From Aedes albopictus (Eukaryota > Arthropoda > Insecta > Diptera > Culicidae): a stretch of DNA of 64,000 bases. Both the position numbers and the translations under genes were made by a program. The notes under the pieces are model-generated. The model saw only the letters and a program-made list of their open reading frames with translations. It ran no database searches and was not told the DNA's origin. The stretch lies in contig NC_085136.1 in assembly GCF_035046485.1 (NCBI RefSeq), positions 293,175,080-293,239,079 on the forward strand. The letters are read 5' to 3'. This document shows, piece by piece, positions 1-11,824 of the stretch (position 1 is the first letter of the stretch; each line of letters begins with the position of its first letter).

Positions 1-786
1 AATTTTCCAAAAATTTCTCCAGAAATTCATACAAATACCCTCACGGATTCTTTTCAAAAAATCTTCCATGGATTCATTTGGAAAATTTCTTCAGAGAAAG
101 TTGTTTCAAAGCTTCTTGAATGATTTACTTCAAAAATTTCTCTTTTTTTTTTCTAAAAACCATCCATGAGCTTTAGTGGAAATTCCTCCAGGATTTTTCC
201 CAAAAATTCGTTCAGAAATTCCCTCAGAAATTTCTTTAGGCATATATTCAAAAATTTCTCTAGATATTTCTTTGATAAAACAAGGATTTCACCAGAAATT
301 CAAAAAGCAACTTCCAATTTCTCCAGAAATTCCAATAGGTATTGCTCCAATAGTTTCACAAAGAGTTGTGTAAGTAAGTTTGTATGAATTTCTGCAGAAA
401 TTCCTCCAGAGATTTCTTTAGAAAATTCTATTTTTTGTGAACCTTTCCAGATTTTTTTCCGAAAAACCCTTCGGAAATTCCTTTAAGCTCTTTCAAACGT
501 TCTTCCAAAGATTTATTCCAAAATTTTCTCCGAGGTTTGCTTTAGAAATTAATCCAGGGATGTTGTTTTTGAAAATCTTAATTTCTGTCAAAAAATCTTC
601 CTGGTGTTTGTTTAGAAATTTCTCGAGGTACTCTTTAAAAAATGTGAGATCCATTCGAGAATTTCCTCCAGGGACAGGGATTCCTATTCCTATTAGGAGT
701 TCTACAAAAAAATTACCAGGTATTCTTTCAGAAAATCCAAGGATTACTTTGAAATCCACAGACTTTTTGATAATTATTCTATTAAC
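1..786 (+). repeat. Degenerate TTCC/AGAAATT repeat block
   Basis: The block is built of imperfect units around TTCCTCCAGAAATTC and TTCTTCAGGGATT, spaced roughly 25-30 bp apart. No unit is exactly repeated. The short open frames in it are rich in F, S, N, I and R on one strand and K, E and G on the other, which is what this repeat gives in any frame, so I call no gene. The same repeat type recurs in five other blocks in the window. Confidence 0.75.
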
Positions 787-1923
787 CTTTGCTGAAATCC
801 ACATAGCATAGCATAGCATAGCCGACCGTACACATCCTGGGGTGGCTGTCGATAGAGAAGTTTAATGCGCCAGAAAATTTGCCTGGGACTTGACAAACCT
901 TTCATTTAACGAACTCTCGACACCTGGCCAGGTCCTTACGATCAGCGGGGATGGGGAGGAAATGTTTATTAGATATCTACTCAGAATATGTCCAAGAACT
1001 TGGCCCACTTCATAGATATCTGGAGTTGGAAATTGGATAGGGTTTAATGGGGTGCTTTCCTTGGTGAAAAAGCGTACGAGAAATTGTCATGGTTTAATCA
1101 TTTACCTGGTTACCACTGAAAAAGTAAAAATAAGCATTAATCAAGTCGCACAAATTTCGTAGGTAGTACAGCCATAGACCACAGTTGTGAGGATTGCCTC
1201 CTTTCCGTCGGATACAAAACACAAAGATTGGAGACTTCTCTCTGACTTCTCAACAAGACTGACGCAATCCTCCAACAGTCTAGAGTTGTCCTGGCCTCGT
1301 TCTTGCGACTGCTGAGGAATATGAAAGGATGGTTAGTTAAACACCTAAAGAAAGGTGTAGAAAGTTCTACGACCTCTCGGGCCTAGGAGTCAAGGCAATA
1401 TGGGTGTTCTAGATGTTGATAGTGGAAGGGCACTTCAAAGGAACCGCATCCTTCGTTCAGGTCAACGTTCAGGTACACCATTATAGACTGATCCGAAATA
1501 GTTATCTGCCCAATACGTCTTGGTTTCCTCGTCATCTTAATGGCATTTATTTGTATTACTTGATTTTTCGGTTGAGAATCTGAAATATTACATAATATTA
1601 ACATTGACGCCGAATAAGCTACATATTAGTGATACGCTCGCCACAGTTACATATGTTTACAATATAATGTGTATCATACAATAAATTTACCTGAATCCTG
1701 CTGAAATAAAATATTGATTAGCAGCAAAATTGGAACAAAAATATAACATAAACATCAAAAAAGTGCATCAAACTTTGATCTTGGAATATTTGTAAACTAC
1801 TGCCTTATTACATTAGGCAGGAAAATTTCAAGATCAAAATTTGATTTGGTAGATCTTACGCCGTAACGCACCATTCTGAGGTGATCTACCCACGTTACGG
1901 GTTCTTTGCTGAAATCCACATAG
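787..1923 (-). mobile_element. 1.1-kb insertion flanked by a 20-bp direct repeat
   Basis: The 20-mer CTTTGCTGAAATCCACATAG occurs at 787-806 and again at 1904-1923 without mismatch. The DNA between (807-1903) differs in texture from the repeat around it. Next to the left copy the insertion starts with a (CATAG)n run, about four units. A simple-repeat tail plus a long target duplication is typical of non-LTR retrotransposition, with the 3' end on the left, so the element would lie on the minus strand. No recognisable coding domain remains. The element family is unknown to me. Confidence 0.6.
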
Positions 1924-2160
1924 TTAGAAAAAATCACCGACTTCGGTAATATTTTACGGAAGTCTCAATAGTTAAGTTTGTTTTACAGGAAAAATTCAGT
2001 GAAGGTAGCAACTTTTACCGAAATTCGTTGGAGTTTGACAAATAAACGATAACATTTTACCGAAATTTGGTATTTTTCACAGAATTTCGGTAAAAATCCA
2101 TTATCGAACGCTCAGCGGTTGATATATCGGTAAAAATTACCGAACGCAATTAGCTGTGCA
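1924..2160. repeat. ATTACCG-rich stretch
   Basis: The motifs GGTAAAAATTACCG, TTTTACCGAAAT and AATTTCGGTAAAA recur in both orientations. They look like remains of a small foldback element. I could not fix its ends. Confidence 0.3.
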
Positions 2161-3105
2161 TCCATTTAAAAAATCATTTAAAAAATCTTTCACTCTGAAA
2201 AAATCTCCCAGGGATTTTTAAAGAATTTTTTTTTCAGAGACTCCTTTGGAAACTCCTCGTATATTTACTTAAAAAATCCATCCGGGAAATCATAAAGAAA
2301 TTGAGTCAGAAAATCTCTCACAAAATCTTCTAGGGATTTTTTTTAGATTTTAGAATATGCTCCAGAAATTTCCCCAAGAACTCCTTCAGAAATTCTTGCT
2401 TAAAAGAATTTCTTAAAAAATCTTGCATTATCTACGAATTTCTTTAGATTTTTTTATACGCATAATTGTTCCATGCCATATGGAAATTCCATATAACATG
2501 GGACAATTTTGCGTAGAACAGCAGTATAGATTTCAGAAATTTTTCAAAGCATTTATCTAGAAAATCTTCCTTGGGCTTTCTCAAAAATACTTCATGTTTT
2601 TTTTAAGAAAATTATTCAAAAATCCTTCAAAATTTTCTCAGAAGCCTTCTAAGGAATCTTCTCCAAGGATTGCTTTAGAAATTCTACAAGAGATCATCAG
2701 GTAAATTTCCATGATTTCTTCACATTCCTTTAGATATTTCTTCAACACATTTCTTTTCCAGAAATTGCACCACGAATTTTTAAGAAAATTTTAGAAAATC
2801 CCGCAAGGATTCCTTCAGAAACGTTTCTAGAGATTCTTTTAGAGATTCCCATAAAAAATCTTACGGAATGGCTAGGAGACATTCTTGCAGAGATTCCTGC
2901 AGAAATTCACACAGAGATTCCATTAGAAATTCCGCCGGATATTCCTCCATAGCTTTTCTCATAAATTCCTCCAGGATTTCTTCCAAGTGTCTCTTTACGA
3001 ATATCTCTATGGATTCCTCCAGGAATTCATTCGATATGTGGGGTGTTGATATGTTTTGATGTCTCCCTGAACGTCCGTATTTAGGCTTAGTACCGGAACC
3101 AGAAG
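2161..3105 (+). repeat. Degenerate TTCC/AGAAATT repeat block
   Basis: Same repeat texture as at 1-786. A 59-bp hairpin sits at 2457-2515. The block is interrupted by a SINE at 3112-3385 and continues to about 4680. Confidence 0.7.
2457..2515. repeat. 59-bp near-perfect palindrome
   Basis: The left arm TACGCATAATTGTTCCATG and the right arm, read in reverse complement as TACGCAAAATTGTCCCATG, match closely. The arms are about 28 nt with some four mismatches and almost no loop. It could be a very short internally deleted MITE or a hairpin-forming remnant. Confidence 0.6.
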
Positions 3106-3111
3106 GTTCCA

Positions 3112-3385
3112 TACAGCCGAGGCGGTAAACGCACGGGTATTCAGCATGACCATGCTGAGGGTGACGGGTTCGATTCCCGGTCGGTCCACGATCTTTTCGT
3201 AAAGAAAATTTCCTTGACTTCCTTGGGCATAGAGTATCTTCGTGCCTGCCACACGATATACGCATGCAAAATGGTCATTGGCAGAGGAAGCTCTCAGTTA
3301 ATAACTGTGGTAGTGCTCATAGAACACTAAGCTGAGAAGCAGGCTTTGTCCCAATGAGGACGTTACGCCAAGAAGAGAGAGAGAG
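3112..3385 (+). mobile_element. tRNA-derived SINE (Feilai-like)
   Basis: The 5' part is tRNA-like, with a degenerate A-box region (AGCCGAGGCGGTAAACGC) and a clear B box, GGGTTCGATTCCCGG, at about 3165-3180. The tRNA-unrelated body follows (GCAGAGGAAGCTCTCAGTTAA, then ACACTAAGCTGAGAAGCAGG) and the copy ends in an AGAGAG run. A second close copy lies on the other strand at 6664-6950 and a related one at 25726-27205. The Feilai assignment is from memory of Aedes SINEs. The tRNA origin is seen directly. Confidence 0.75.
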
Positions 3386-3479
3386 ACCAGAACTAGGCGG
3401 ACGTTAAACTACAGCTAATGCTGAACGGTACCGACTGGCCAGAAATAATAAGAAGAAAAAGTACAACCAAGTAATTTCA

Positions 3480-4680
3480 CTTCCTGGCATTTCTTCATGA
3501 ATTCCTTCTTAGGTTCTGGAGAACTCTCGAGAGTTCCTTCTGGGGTTCCCAAAACTTCCTTCTGTTGTTTATGCAGACATTCCTTCAAGGATTTCTCCGG
3601 AAATTCCTTCTGAGACTTTTGGAGCATTTTTCCAGTATTATTTCCTTGAGTTCTTTCAGGGTTTGCTCAGGAATTATATCCGGCATTCCTCCAGGGCTTT
3701 CTTTTGTGATTCCACTTGAAATTCTCTCCAAAAGTCCTCCAAGAATCGACTCCAAAATTCCCCTAGAAGTTTCTTTGGCGATTCCTCCCCTTCTAGGGTT
3801 TCTCCAAGCATTTCTTATTGGGATTCCTCTAATACTACTTCTAGGATTTCTCCCGGAGTTCATTTTTCGAATTTCGAAGATCCCAGAATTCCTTCAGGAA
3901 TTCCTACCGGGACACATCCAGGAGTTTTTTTTTTCTCGGTATTCCTCCATGAATTCCTTCTGGGATTCCTTAAGAATTTCCTTCCGTGATTTTTGCAGGA
4001 GTTGTTTCCGGTATTTGTTTCGGCATTCTTCCATTCTTGATTCCTCCAAAAACTGCTTCCGAGACTTGTCCTGGAGTTTATTTTTTTATCTGTATTAACG
4101 AGATTTTCAGCCCTAGGCTAAGTTCATCGCTGGATCCACGTTTTTTCCTTCTTGAAGGAAGAGCTCACATTATTTATGTTTGTCGGGAATGGGATTCGAT
4201 CCCTGGTCCTTGGCGTGATAGTCACGTGCCTGATCCATCACACCAGATCCGCTCTTTAAGGATTGCATCAGAAGTTTCTTAAGGAATTCTTCCAGAAATT
4301 ACACCTGAACCACCTGGAACTTCTCCTGGGTATCCTTGCGAAAATCTTCCGGAGACCCTTCTGAGATAATTCAAAGAAATTTTTTCAGGACTTTTGACAC
4401 GAATACACTTTATGGTGTAAAGTGTCATTAAAAAAATAAAAAAAAAATCCAGGGCTCTTTCAAGAATACTTTCCGGATTTTTTTGTTCAGAAATTGCAGC
4501 AGGGGTTACCTAGAATTTCATCCAGAATTGCACCAGGAATTTCATCCACGATTGCTTCAATAATTTCTTCTGCCATTGCTCAAGGCATCTCCTCATGAGA
4601 TCCTTCTAAAATTTTGCGAGGAAATCCTTTCGTGAAACCAAAAGGAATACTATCCGATACCGTTCAAATTTTTTTTCCAG
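3480..4680 (+). repeat. Degenerate TTCC/AGAAATT repeat block
   Basis: This continues the block at 2161. It is denser here in GGAATTCCTCC and GGATTTCTCC units and is interrupted by a SINE fragment at 4098-4262. Open frames of up to 177 codons here consist of the repeat read through and are not called. Confidence 0.7.
4098..4262 (-). mobile_element. tRNA-derived SINE fragment, second family
   Basis: On the minus strand it reads GAGCGGATCTGGTGTGATGG (A-box side), then CAGGGATCGAATCCCATTCC (B box), then CTCTTCCTTCAAGGAAGG. A related copy is at 41222-41345 on the + strand. The body differs from the Feilai-like copies, so I treat it as a separate SINE family. Confidence 0.55.
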
Positions 4681-4689
4681 ATTTTTGAC

Positions 4690-5425
4690 AAACAAAATAC
4701 CTTCTATTACAATGCCGTTTTCACAGCTCTCCAGATCTCTTCCAGAGCATCATTCGGTCTTTGTTCTGAAGCTCCTCCAAATCTTGTCATAAAAACCATT
4801 CAGGCATTGTCCAGAGAGTTTGTCGATCCTTTGGGGCTGGAGGATATTACCCTGGCGGTGTAACCCAGTCCTATAAACGTGTTCGGGAACAGCGAGGACA
4901 AAACAATCTTGGAAGGTGGAATTTTGTTAAGAAGGTCTTTGCGACAATCATCGAATAGTCCTTCAAAGTTTAGTCATGTAAACCGTTGAAACCAGAAATG
5001 TCAAGGTCTTATTCTAATAGATTTTATTCTGAACACTTGCCAGACCTTGCAAAGGAGGTTATTCTGAATTGGTCTTAAAACTTTTCTACATCGGGCCCAG
5101 AAAGTCTCCCAGACTTCGTGCTGAATGTCCTGCATTGCCGTAATTCTGCAAAGTGACGTAAATGCCATTACAAATTTCGACGTCTTTTGGTATATATCTG
5201 GTCAAATAATAACACTGTAGTATATCTTGCCCAGAGAATCCTTCTTACTTCGTTCCAAAGCCTTTCATCACGTTGTCTTAGAAACCACCCAAAGATTGTC
5301 CAGAGCGTTCACTAGACTTCATTTGAACCTGCATGAACCCTCAAGATCTTGTCCAAAGAGTCCGTTAGTCTTCGTTCTGAAAGCCTCACAGATGTTATCC
5401 TGAAAACACTCTTGTCGACTTAAGA
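4690..5425 (+). repeat. Degenerate tandem repeat around TTGTCCAGAGAGTT
   Basis: Several imperfect units alternate the phrases CTTGTCCAAAGAGTCC, TTCGTTCTGAA and ATAAAAACCATTCA, with an irregular unit length near 75-80 bp. No coding potential is seen. Confidence 0.4.
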
Positions 5426-5562
5426 TTTTTGTTTCATCTTTTGTATCGAGTGCTTTATTCCTTGGATGGGCAAGTATTGCGACTGAATTATGTGGTATAG
5501 TGTAGTCAAGTTCAGTTCTACGCCAACAGGCGAGGAAAACAGGCGACAGAGACATTTGGGTG

Positions 5563-5636
5563 GCTCCGTAGCTTGGAGGAATAAGAAGCGTCCGTCTTAC
5601 GGATTGGAAGTCGTCGGTAGGATTCCCACCGGAGCA
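5563..5636 (+). tRNA. tRNA-Lys(CTT)-like sequence, probably a pseudo-tRNA or SINE head
   Basis: The 5' end GCTCCG pairs with CGGAGC 67 bases later, giving six of seven acceptor pairs. Position 33 is T and positions 34-36 read CTT. A B-box-like GGTAGGATTCC sits at the expected place, and a run of ten T follows within a few bases, as in a Pol III terminator. Against a working tRNA are a poor D arm, a poorly paired anticodon stem and a mutated A box. No SINE body follows. I regard it as a decayed tRNA or tRNA-derived head. Confidence 0.35.
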
Positions 5637-5639
5637 ATT

Positions 5640-6660
5640 TTTTTTTTCGCAATTAAAATTTTAAATTGTTAATCGAACACGTGCATTTGTTGTGTGCATG
5701 GACGTCAAAGCATTTCAAACATACTGCCACTGCGCTTTTCCCTTTGGGTGTACTATACAATCACCTACTCTAAGAAATGATGTGCCCTGCAGACACAAAC
5801 AAAACGAAAGTTCTTACTGGCAGGCGGCTGTGGCAGCTCGAAACACCAGTATTTCTTCAAACGAATTAACGTTGTTTCGGTGGTAGAAGTTAACTTTTTA
5901 TTTTTGTCGGTGCCGAATGGGAAAATTGCTTCCCACAAGCTCCGGCATGCCATCGAAAATATCCACTTTGAAACCGAAATGACATTGATGTTTCGTGGAA
6001 ATGGGTGACGCCGTATTTTTTTGCGGGGCAAAAATGTCAGCAACGTAACTTGTGATGAATTGGCTATTGAGGAACGCTTTTGAAGCATGAAGAGTGGGAG
6101 AGAGAGTGAGAAGTGTTCTGGGAAATATGCTCGAAGTGCTTGAAATTCTTGCTAAACTGTTTGGCAATGAAATATGGGAATGAAATGCAGAGATTCTAAA
6201 TAACAGCCAACGAACCGAACAAAGTTTGAAACTGTTTGAAAGACAACTGCCAAAGCTCCGTTGTTATTCATGTTTACAACTTATTCATCTCTCCCATTAG
6301 CAGTTTATGCTTCTCGGTCACGAATGCCGAACAATTAGTGAAAAGTTTTCCGTCCAACTGAATTACCGCTCATTACCGTTCGTTTACAGCCAAACCAAAT
6401 CAAATAATCAGATGCAAACCAAACCAAATTTTCAACCTCCAAAAACAAACTGTTGAACTGCTAAAACAACGTCCAAAACTTTTGTCGAGCGCTCCCATCC
6501 GGAACCATCAGCAATTTGTAGCCAACGGGAAATTTGCTTATCTAACAGTTTCCTGCCCAGAACAATAGGGAAACGTTGTCCACCATCATCAATTATGTGC
6601 CACCCACCTGCCAATTGCCTTGCAGAATCGGAAAAGTTCCCGTCGGTTCGAAATTCTGGC
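5640..6660. other. Intron sequence without recognised feature
   Basis: I see no gene, clear repeat or transposon end. The composition is more balanced than in the repeat blocks, so this may be ancestral intron. Confidence 0.5.
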
Positions 6661-6663
6661 GTT

Positions 6664-6950
6664 CTTCTTCTTCTTCTTCTTCTTGGCGTAACGTCCTCAC
6701 TGGGACAAAGCCTGCTTCTCAGCTTAGTGTTCTATGAGCACTTCAACAGTTATTAACTGAGAGCTTCCTCTGCCAATGACCATTTTGCATGTGTATATCG
6801 TGTGGCAGGCACGAAGATACTCTATGCCCAAGGAAGTCAAGGAAATTTCCTTTACGAAAAGATCCTGGACCGACCGGGAATCGAACCCGTCACCCTCAGC
6901 ATGGTCATGCTGAATACCCGTGCGTTTACCGCCTCGGCTATATGGGCGTT
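6664..6950 (-). mobile_element. tRNA-derived SINE (Feilai-like), minus strand
   Basis: It starts with a (CTT)n tail and runs through the SINE body to a B box (CGGGAATCGAACCCG on the + strand, about 6878-6892) and the tRNA-like head ending in CCGCCTCGGCTATATGG. It is nearly the reverse complement of the copy at 3112-3385, suggesting fairly recent activity. Confidence 0.8.
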
Positions 6951-8087
6951 CTAGCGATTCCCAAAAATTTTGGGCAGATCTGCGTCCTTTGGAGAAATAC
7001 TGAAGTGCACGAAGAGTTTCTTAACTTTTCACTCGCTTTTTTAATTTCCGCGTCGAGTAACGTATTGCGGCAAAGAATCTTCCGAAACTAGCCGCGCTTA
7101 CGTCACATAATACGTAAGTTCCCCTATATAAAGTTCCTATGTTTTTTCGAAGATGACATTTTAAACATGAATGGCCAGAGTCAGACAAATTTCCCTCAAT
7201 TTTATTGTTTTTTTTTCCTGTCAAATCATCGACAACTACCTACATAATAGGAAAACTTACTCGAAGGAGTGGGAGCTCGGACGGTTGCCCGCAGGGCCAA
7301 ATGAGATTCCTGCTACTGCCGGTTGAAGGGAAGTGACGGGCTCCCGCCCAACCATTGCTACTCGGTATCGCTTTCCCTTTCCGGCGGGATCTAATTTCTC
7401 CCAAACAGTAAAAACAACTTCAAGAAGTTGAAACATTCATTAACGATACCGGCGCGGCCGGCGCTCGGCCGCGCGCACCAGCACCAAGTTATATTTCCAT
7501 TCTGGTGCTTAATGCTTTCGTTGATGCTCTTCGAAAGAAACGTCATTTGGCTTTAATTGTGATGTAATTTGGTTGCCGACCGCTTTTCTTGTTTTTAATT
7601 CTGATACCCTCGATGTCGGATCCGACTTGTGTGCTGGTATTGAAAAAGTAGCTTAACTTGAATGGAGGATTTCGGGATTAAATGGATCTCTGGGTCGAAA
7701 TGTGCAGTTGCTGTTATTTTTATTTAAAACAATTTAAAGTCGTATTTTTGCAACAACAAAAATTGGTAACATTTTGATCTACTTTCAGTCTTAAGCACTT
7801 ATAATGGCAAAGATTCCTATGTACCTTGATCCTGAAAAATGTCAAATCTTTTATTCGGAACGTCCGGAATGTAAACAAATTTCTTTCTTGACTTAAGGAA
7901 AGTCTCGTAGAAATCCCAAGATGGCCGACTCCCGTTTTTAATCTCACAAATCTCATTAAAAACTAAGCCAGCGCATCAAATCTTATTATTTTAAGCTTAT
8001 TTCAAGTGAGATTTGCATGTCTGAAATTCTGGAGCAATATTGAATTGTGATTTCGAGACGTTTGCCCTTAAGGACTGAGAAAGCCAT
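6951..8087. other. Intron sequence with a GC-rich palindromic patch
   Basis: No gene is recognised. A short GC-rich stretch at about 7447-7476 (GGCGCGGCCGGCGC, then CGGCCGCGCG) stands out from AT-rich surroundings. 7240-7560 is not obviously repetitive and could be conserved intron. Confidence 0.4.
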
Positions 8088-9137
8088 CCCGGGCAGAAAA
8101 GAATTACAAAACAATAGGACAGATCGGTGAAGTACTAGATTTGTAGTAATGAGCTGAATTTTAGTATGGTGAGAAGTTTAATTCTCCGTTTCTGCAATGA
8201 AATGGTGCAAAAAGCGTGGGTATTATGATTCCTTGCCAAATTTGATGCTGTTTGAGCAAAACTTTGGGTGACAGTGTTGTTGTTTTCTCCATTTCTTGCA
8301 ACATAAACAACATAGTTATCCAAAGTTTTGCTCAAACAGCATCAATTTAGGCAAGAAATTATAATACCCACGCTGTTTGCACCATTTCATTGCAGAAACG
8401 GAGAATTGACCTTCTCACCATACAAAAATTCAGCTCATTACTACAATTCTAGTACTACACCGAACGTGTCCCATTGCTAGTTTTACCATTCAAAATGAAT
8501 TACTGAATGGTAAAATTTGCCATTGGTTTGTTTGAAATAAATGACAATAGGGCAAAAATAATAACTGACATTGTCCGATAAAATAACTAAAAATTGTCAA
8601 ATTTTGACATTACAATGGCAAACCAAGAACAAAAATAAATAAGGTTGAGAATTGCAAAATATTCCATTTTTGAGTTATTGAAAACAGAACAATATCAAAA
8701 TTAGTTATTCGTTTGTCAACCAAAAGAAGGGTATATTAAGTTGTTTATTCCAATAACAAAATGAAAACTTATAATTTTTCGGGATGGAAAGTAATTTCAA
8801 ACAAATATCAAAAGATACCATTTAGAATAACCAAAATTCAAATTTTGTCATTATTATGCACTTTATAAGTTCCAAAACTGCGGTGGTTCATCAAACTCGT
8901 AAGAGGTCAACAATATCTCACCAATTGCAAAATTTGTTATGATAGCAAAATAAGACATTCAGTAGTTATTCTTCCAAATTTGATAAATGACAAACGAATG
9001 GCATATTTTGATATGGTAATATGATATTGACATGTTGTTTTAAGCTTTTCATGAAGAACTCATGGATGGCAAAATTAGTTATGACAATAAAATTTGTTAT
9101 TCTTTTGTTTTTGGTTTGTCAATCACCTCTACCCGGG
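8088..9137. mobile_element. AT-rich element with CCCGGGYAGA termini and 2-bp AT duplication
   Basis: The left end CCCGGGCAGAAAAG and the right end (reverse complement CCCGGGTAGAGG) form a short terminal inverted repeat. AT precedes the left end and follows the right end. The interior is AT-rich with many TTTGTTAT, ACAAAATT and ATGACAA motifs. A 365-bp hairpin MITE is nested at 8112-8476, leaving about 685 bp of original element. Related termini occur at 29509-30326 and 31547-39860. Confidence 0.55.
8112..8476. mobile_element. 365-bp full-length hairpin MITE, copy 1
   Basis: The whole element is one long inverted repeat. The left arm contains GGTGAAGTACTAGATTTGTA, TCTGCAATGAAATGGTGCAA and TTTGAGCAAAACTTTGG. 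The right arm carries the complements in reverse order. The centre is a short unpaired stretch near 8290. Copy 2 at 28001-28365 has the same length and design. No open frame is credible, so it is non-autonomous. Confidence 0.8.
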
Positions 9138-9974
9138 ATTTGCCTTTTCTATTGACATGATACATTTTTTTGTTGAGTCTGCGCTGCCATGAGTTGACCC
9201 CACGAATGCCATCTGGGAATTTCTTAAGGAACTTTAGGCTCAATTGAGAATGGCAAATGTTCCAGAACTAAAAAAAAAAACACTTTATCTCAAATGTTCC
9301 ACAAATCGAAGAAAACAAGAATGTCCGATCGTATGTTTAGTTTTTTTATGACAATTGGACACGTTGGTTTTGTTCGCTTTTTCGTCATTCTAGAGAAAAG
9401 TGCTTTTTCAGTTTTGGAAAATATGCGATTCTCATTTGGGCCCTAATCTGGGAGCTCCACCAGAAACTTTATCAGATTCTTTCATGGATTTCTTCCAGTT
9501 GATTTCTACAAGAATTCCTTCAGGCGTTTTTAAAGGATTCCTACAGGAGTTGAATCAGAGATTTCTCCCAGATTTTGGTTGGAAGCGAATTATCTACGAT
9601 GTTGTAGTTGGTATTGCTTCAAGAAATCCTGGAGATCTCCAGCAGGAACTTCTGAAAAATTCCTAAAAATTCCTTGATTGTCACCTATCCGGTAAAACCT
9701 GCTTTATGATCTCCGATCCTATTGGAAAATTCTCTCAACTTTAGCAAAAGCAACTAATTTGGATTATAAGGATCCGAATATTCCCACTGCTATATATAAT
9801 CGTTTATCGATTACAAAAACATCAAGCCAATTGTGACAAAAAGTTTTTCAGATTACCATTTATTGAAAGGTTGATCAATATAAAAATACAAATTGTACAC
9901 ATTATACCTGGAGAACCGAACGATTTTTGCCGGATAACTGAATTAAGTATATTAGAGCCTCCGGATAATCGCGT
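9138..9974. other. Intron sequence, partly degenerate repeat
   Basis: 9450-9680 shows the TTCTTCCAG/GGATTCCT repeat texture again. The rest has no recognised feature. Confidence 0.4.
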
Positions 9975-11815
9975 CCGATCCGTACTCACTTCTGACTCCT
10001 CACTTCTCACTGATTCATAATAACTCTTCTCATTTCAAAATTTACTTTTGTTTACTTCCAACTCATTTCTCATCCCTCACTCTTCACACCTCCTTCTTCA
10101 TTTCTCACTTCTCGCTTCTCACATAATTACACTCCTCACTCTTCGTTGCTCACTCATCACTCCTCTTAACTTTTTCTTTGCTTCTCACTCCTCACGACTT
10201 AGTACTCACTGTTCATTCCTCACTGTTTACTTAAGACTCAATTTATTTAAGTCGACTTTTCACATATCTCTCCCTCACTCGCTGGTTTTCTCTGCCCCTT
10301 CAATCTACATAAATTTTACCTGTCTACGTGTCGATATCTTGTTATCTCGATATCTCTCTATCTCGATGCAATCTTGTTCGGTTTTGTTTTTGATTTTCTC
10401 TTCATACATCGATATTCCCAATGTCACATGCTGCTTGACCTTGTTTCCAAGGCACACCATGTTCTGGAAATCATTTTTTATGGATTGCTTTCCTATTTTA
10501 TAAGGATCATTTTACAATTTTGTATAGACGCAAACATTGGGCTGCCGGTTGATATCTATTGAATCTATAATCTCTTACTTACTGCTCATCTCTCAATTCT
10601 CTCATATCGCTGCTCATCTCCTCATCATGTGTGGAAGTGATCACTTCCAACAGTTCGTTCACTTCTCACTCATCACTACTTCACGCTTCTATTTCGTCAT
10701 TTTTAAATTATTAATTCGCTATTGACTTCTTTTAACTTCTGACTCTATGCTACTCATTCCTCACTCCTGACTTTTCACTAATCCACACTCCTCATATTTT
10801 AATTTTCAATTCGCGCTCTTTACTGCTTACTTCTTACACACTCGTCATATTTCACTCTTCAATTCTCACTTCTCACTACTTATTACTTCCCTGATAATTC
10901 TTCACAGCTCACTTCTCACTCTTCACTCCACACTGGTCACTTCTCCTTCACACACCTCATTTCTTGTTCTTCTCCATTCACTTCTCTCTGCTGCACATTG
11001 TTTACTGCTCATTGTTTCACTGCTTATATTCCTCACTCAATATAGGAATATGAATTGTTTCCGTCCTACTGGGTATAGGAAAATCGCTTATGTAATTTTC
11101 TCAATAATTCTGCGCCCTCATAAATCTCCTCCTATGTGGCTATGTATTAGTTTGCGCACCCACGAATTTATGAAAACTGTCCTTCATGCTTATTTCAAAC
11201 TTTTATGCCCCCATAGGTGTAAAAAGCTCTGTAATGGAATGAGTCATTTTCTTCCACTTTTGTAGACATAACAAATCACCGCTTTGTTTTTTTCTTAACT
11301 TTTGCGCCCTCTTAAGCCAATCTTTCTTCCTGATATGTATTCAAGTATCAAGTATATCTATACAGATTACAGATAACCTCTCGCTTTTCATTGCATACTC
11401 ATCACTTTTCTCATCTCTTTCCTTGCTTCTCACTCTTCACAGCTAACTTTTCACTCCTCACTGATTTACACTCACACTTAACTTTTCACAACTCACTCGT
11501 GCTTACTTCTAATGCACTTCTCACCCCTCAGTCTTCACTGCTCAGTCTGCATTCCTCACTTCTCTCTCCTCACATCAATACACTTCTCACTCTTCGCTTT
11601 CTTCTGCTTATGCATTACTAATCACTTCTCACTTTCCATTGCGTACTCATCACTTCTCTTATTTCTTTCCGTGCTTCTAACTCTTCACAGCTTGGTCCTC
11701 ACTATTCAGTCCTAATTGCTAACTTCTCACTTTTTACGTCTCACTACCTATTTCTTACTACTCTTCTCACGCTCCACTCTTCACTAATCGCTCCACATCC
11801 ACACCCAATTTATTT
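9975..11815. repeat. Pyrimidine-rich CTCACTTCTCACT minisatellite-like block
   Basis: About 1.8 kb is dominated by imperfect 8-12 bp units such as CTCACTTCT, CTCACTCCT and CTTCACTCC, with a more ordinary insert near 11040-11390. The open frames here are serine, leucine, phenylalanine and histidine runs caused by the repeat. The + strand is strongly pyrimidine-biased. Confidence 0.75.
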
Positions 11816-11824
11816 ACCGTAAAC

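Noticed and set aside
3112..3200. True tRNA gene at the B-box sequence
   Set aside because: Only the B box is well kept, the head is followed by a SINE body and repeat tail, and near-identical copies occur elsewhere.
3565..4098. Open frame of 177 codons on the + strand
   Set aside because: It lies wholly in the TTCC repeat, is composed of F, L, I, S and P from the repeat unit, and an equally long frame runs on the other strand.
10048..10503. 151-codon frame, membrane-protein-like by composition
   Set aside because: Its Leu, Ser and Phe richness comes from the CTCACTTCT repeat. No homology is recognised.
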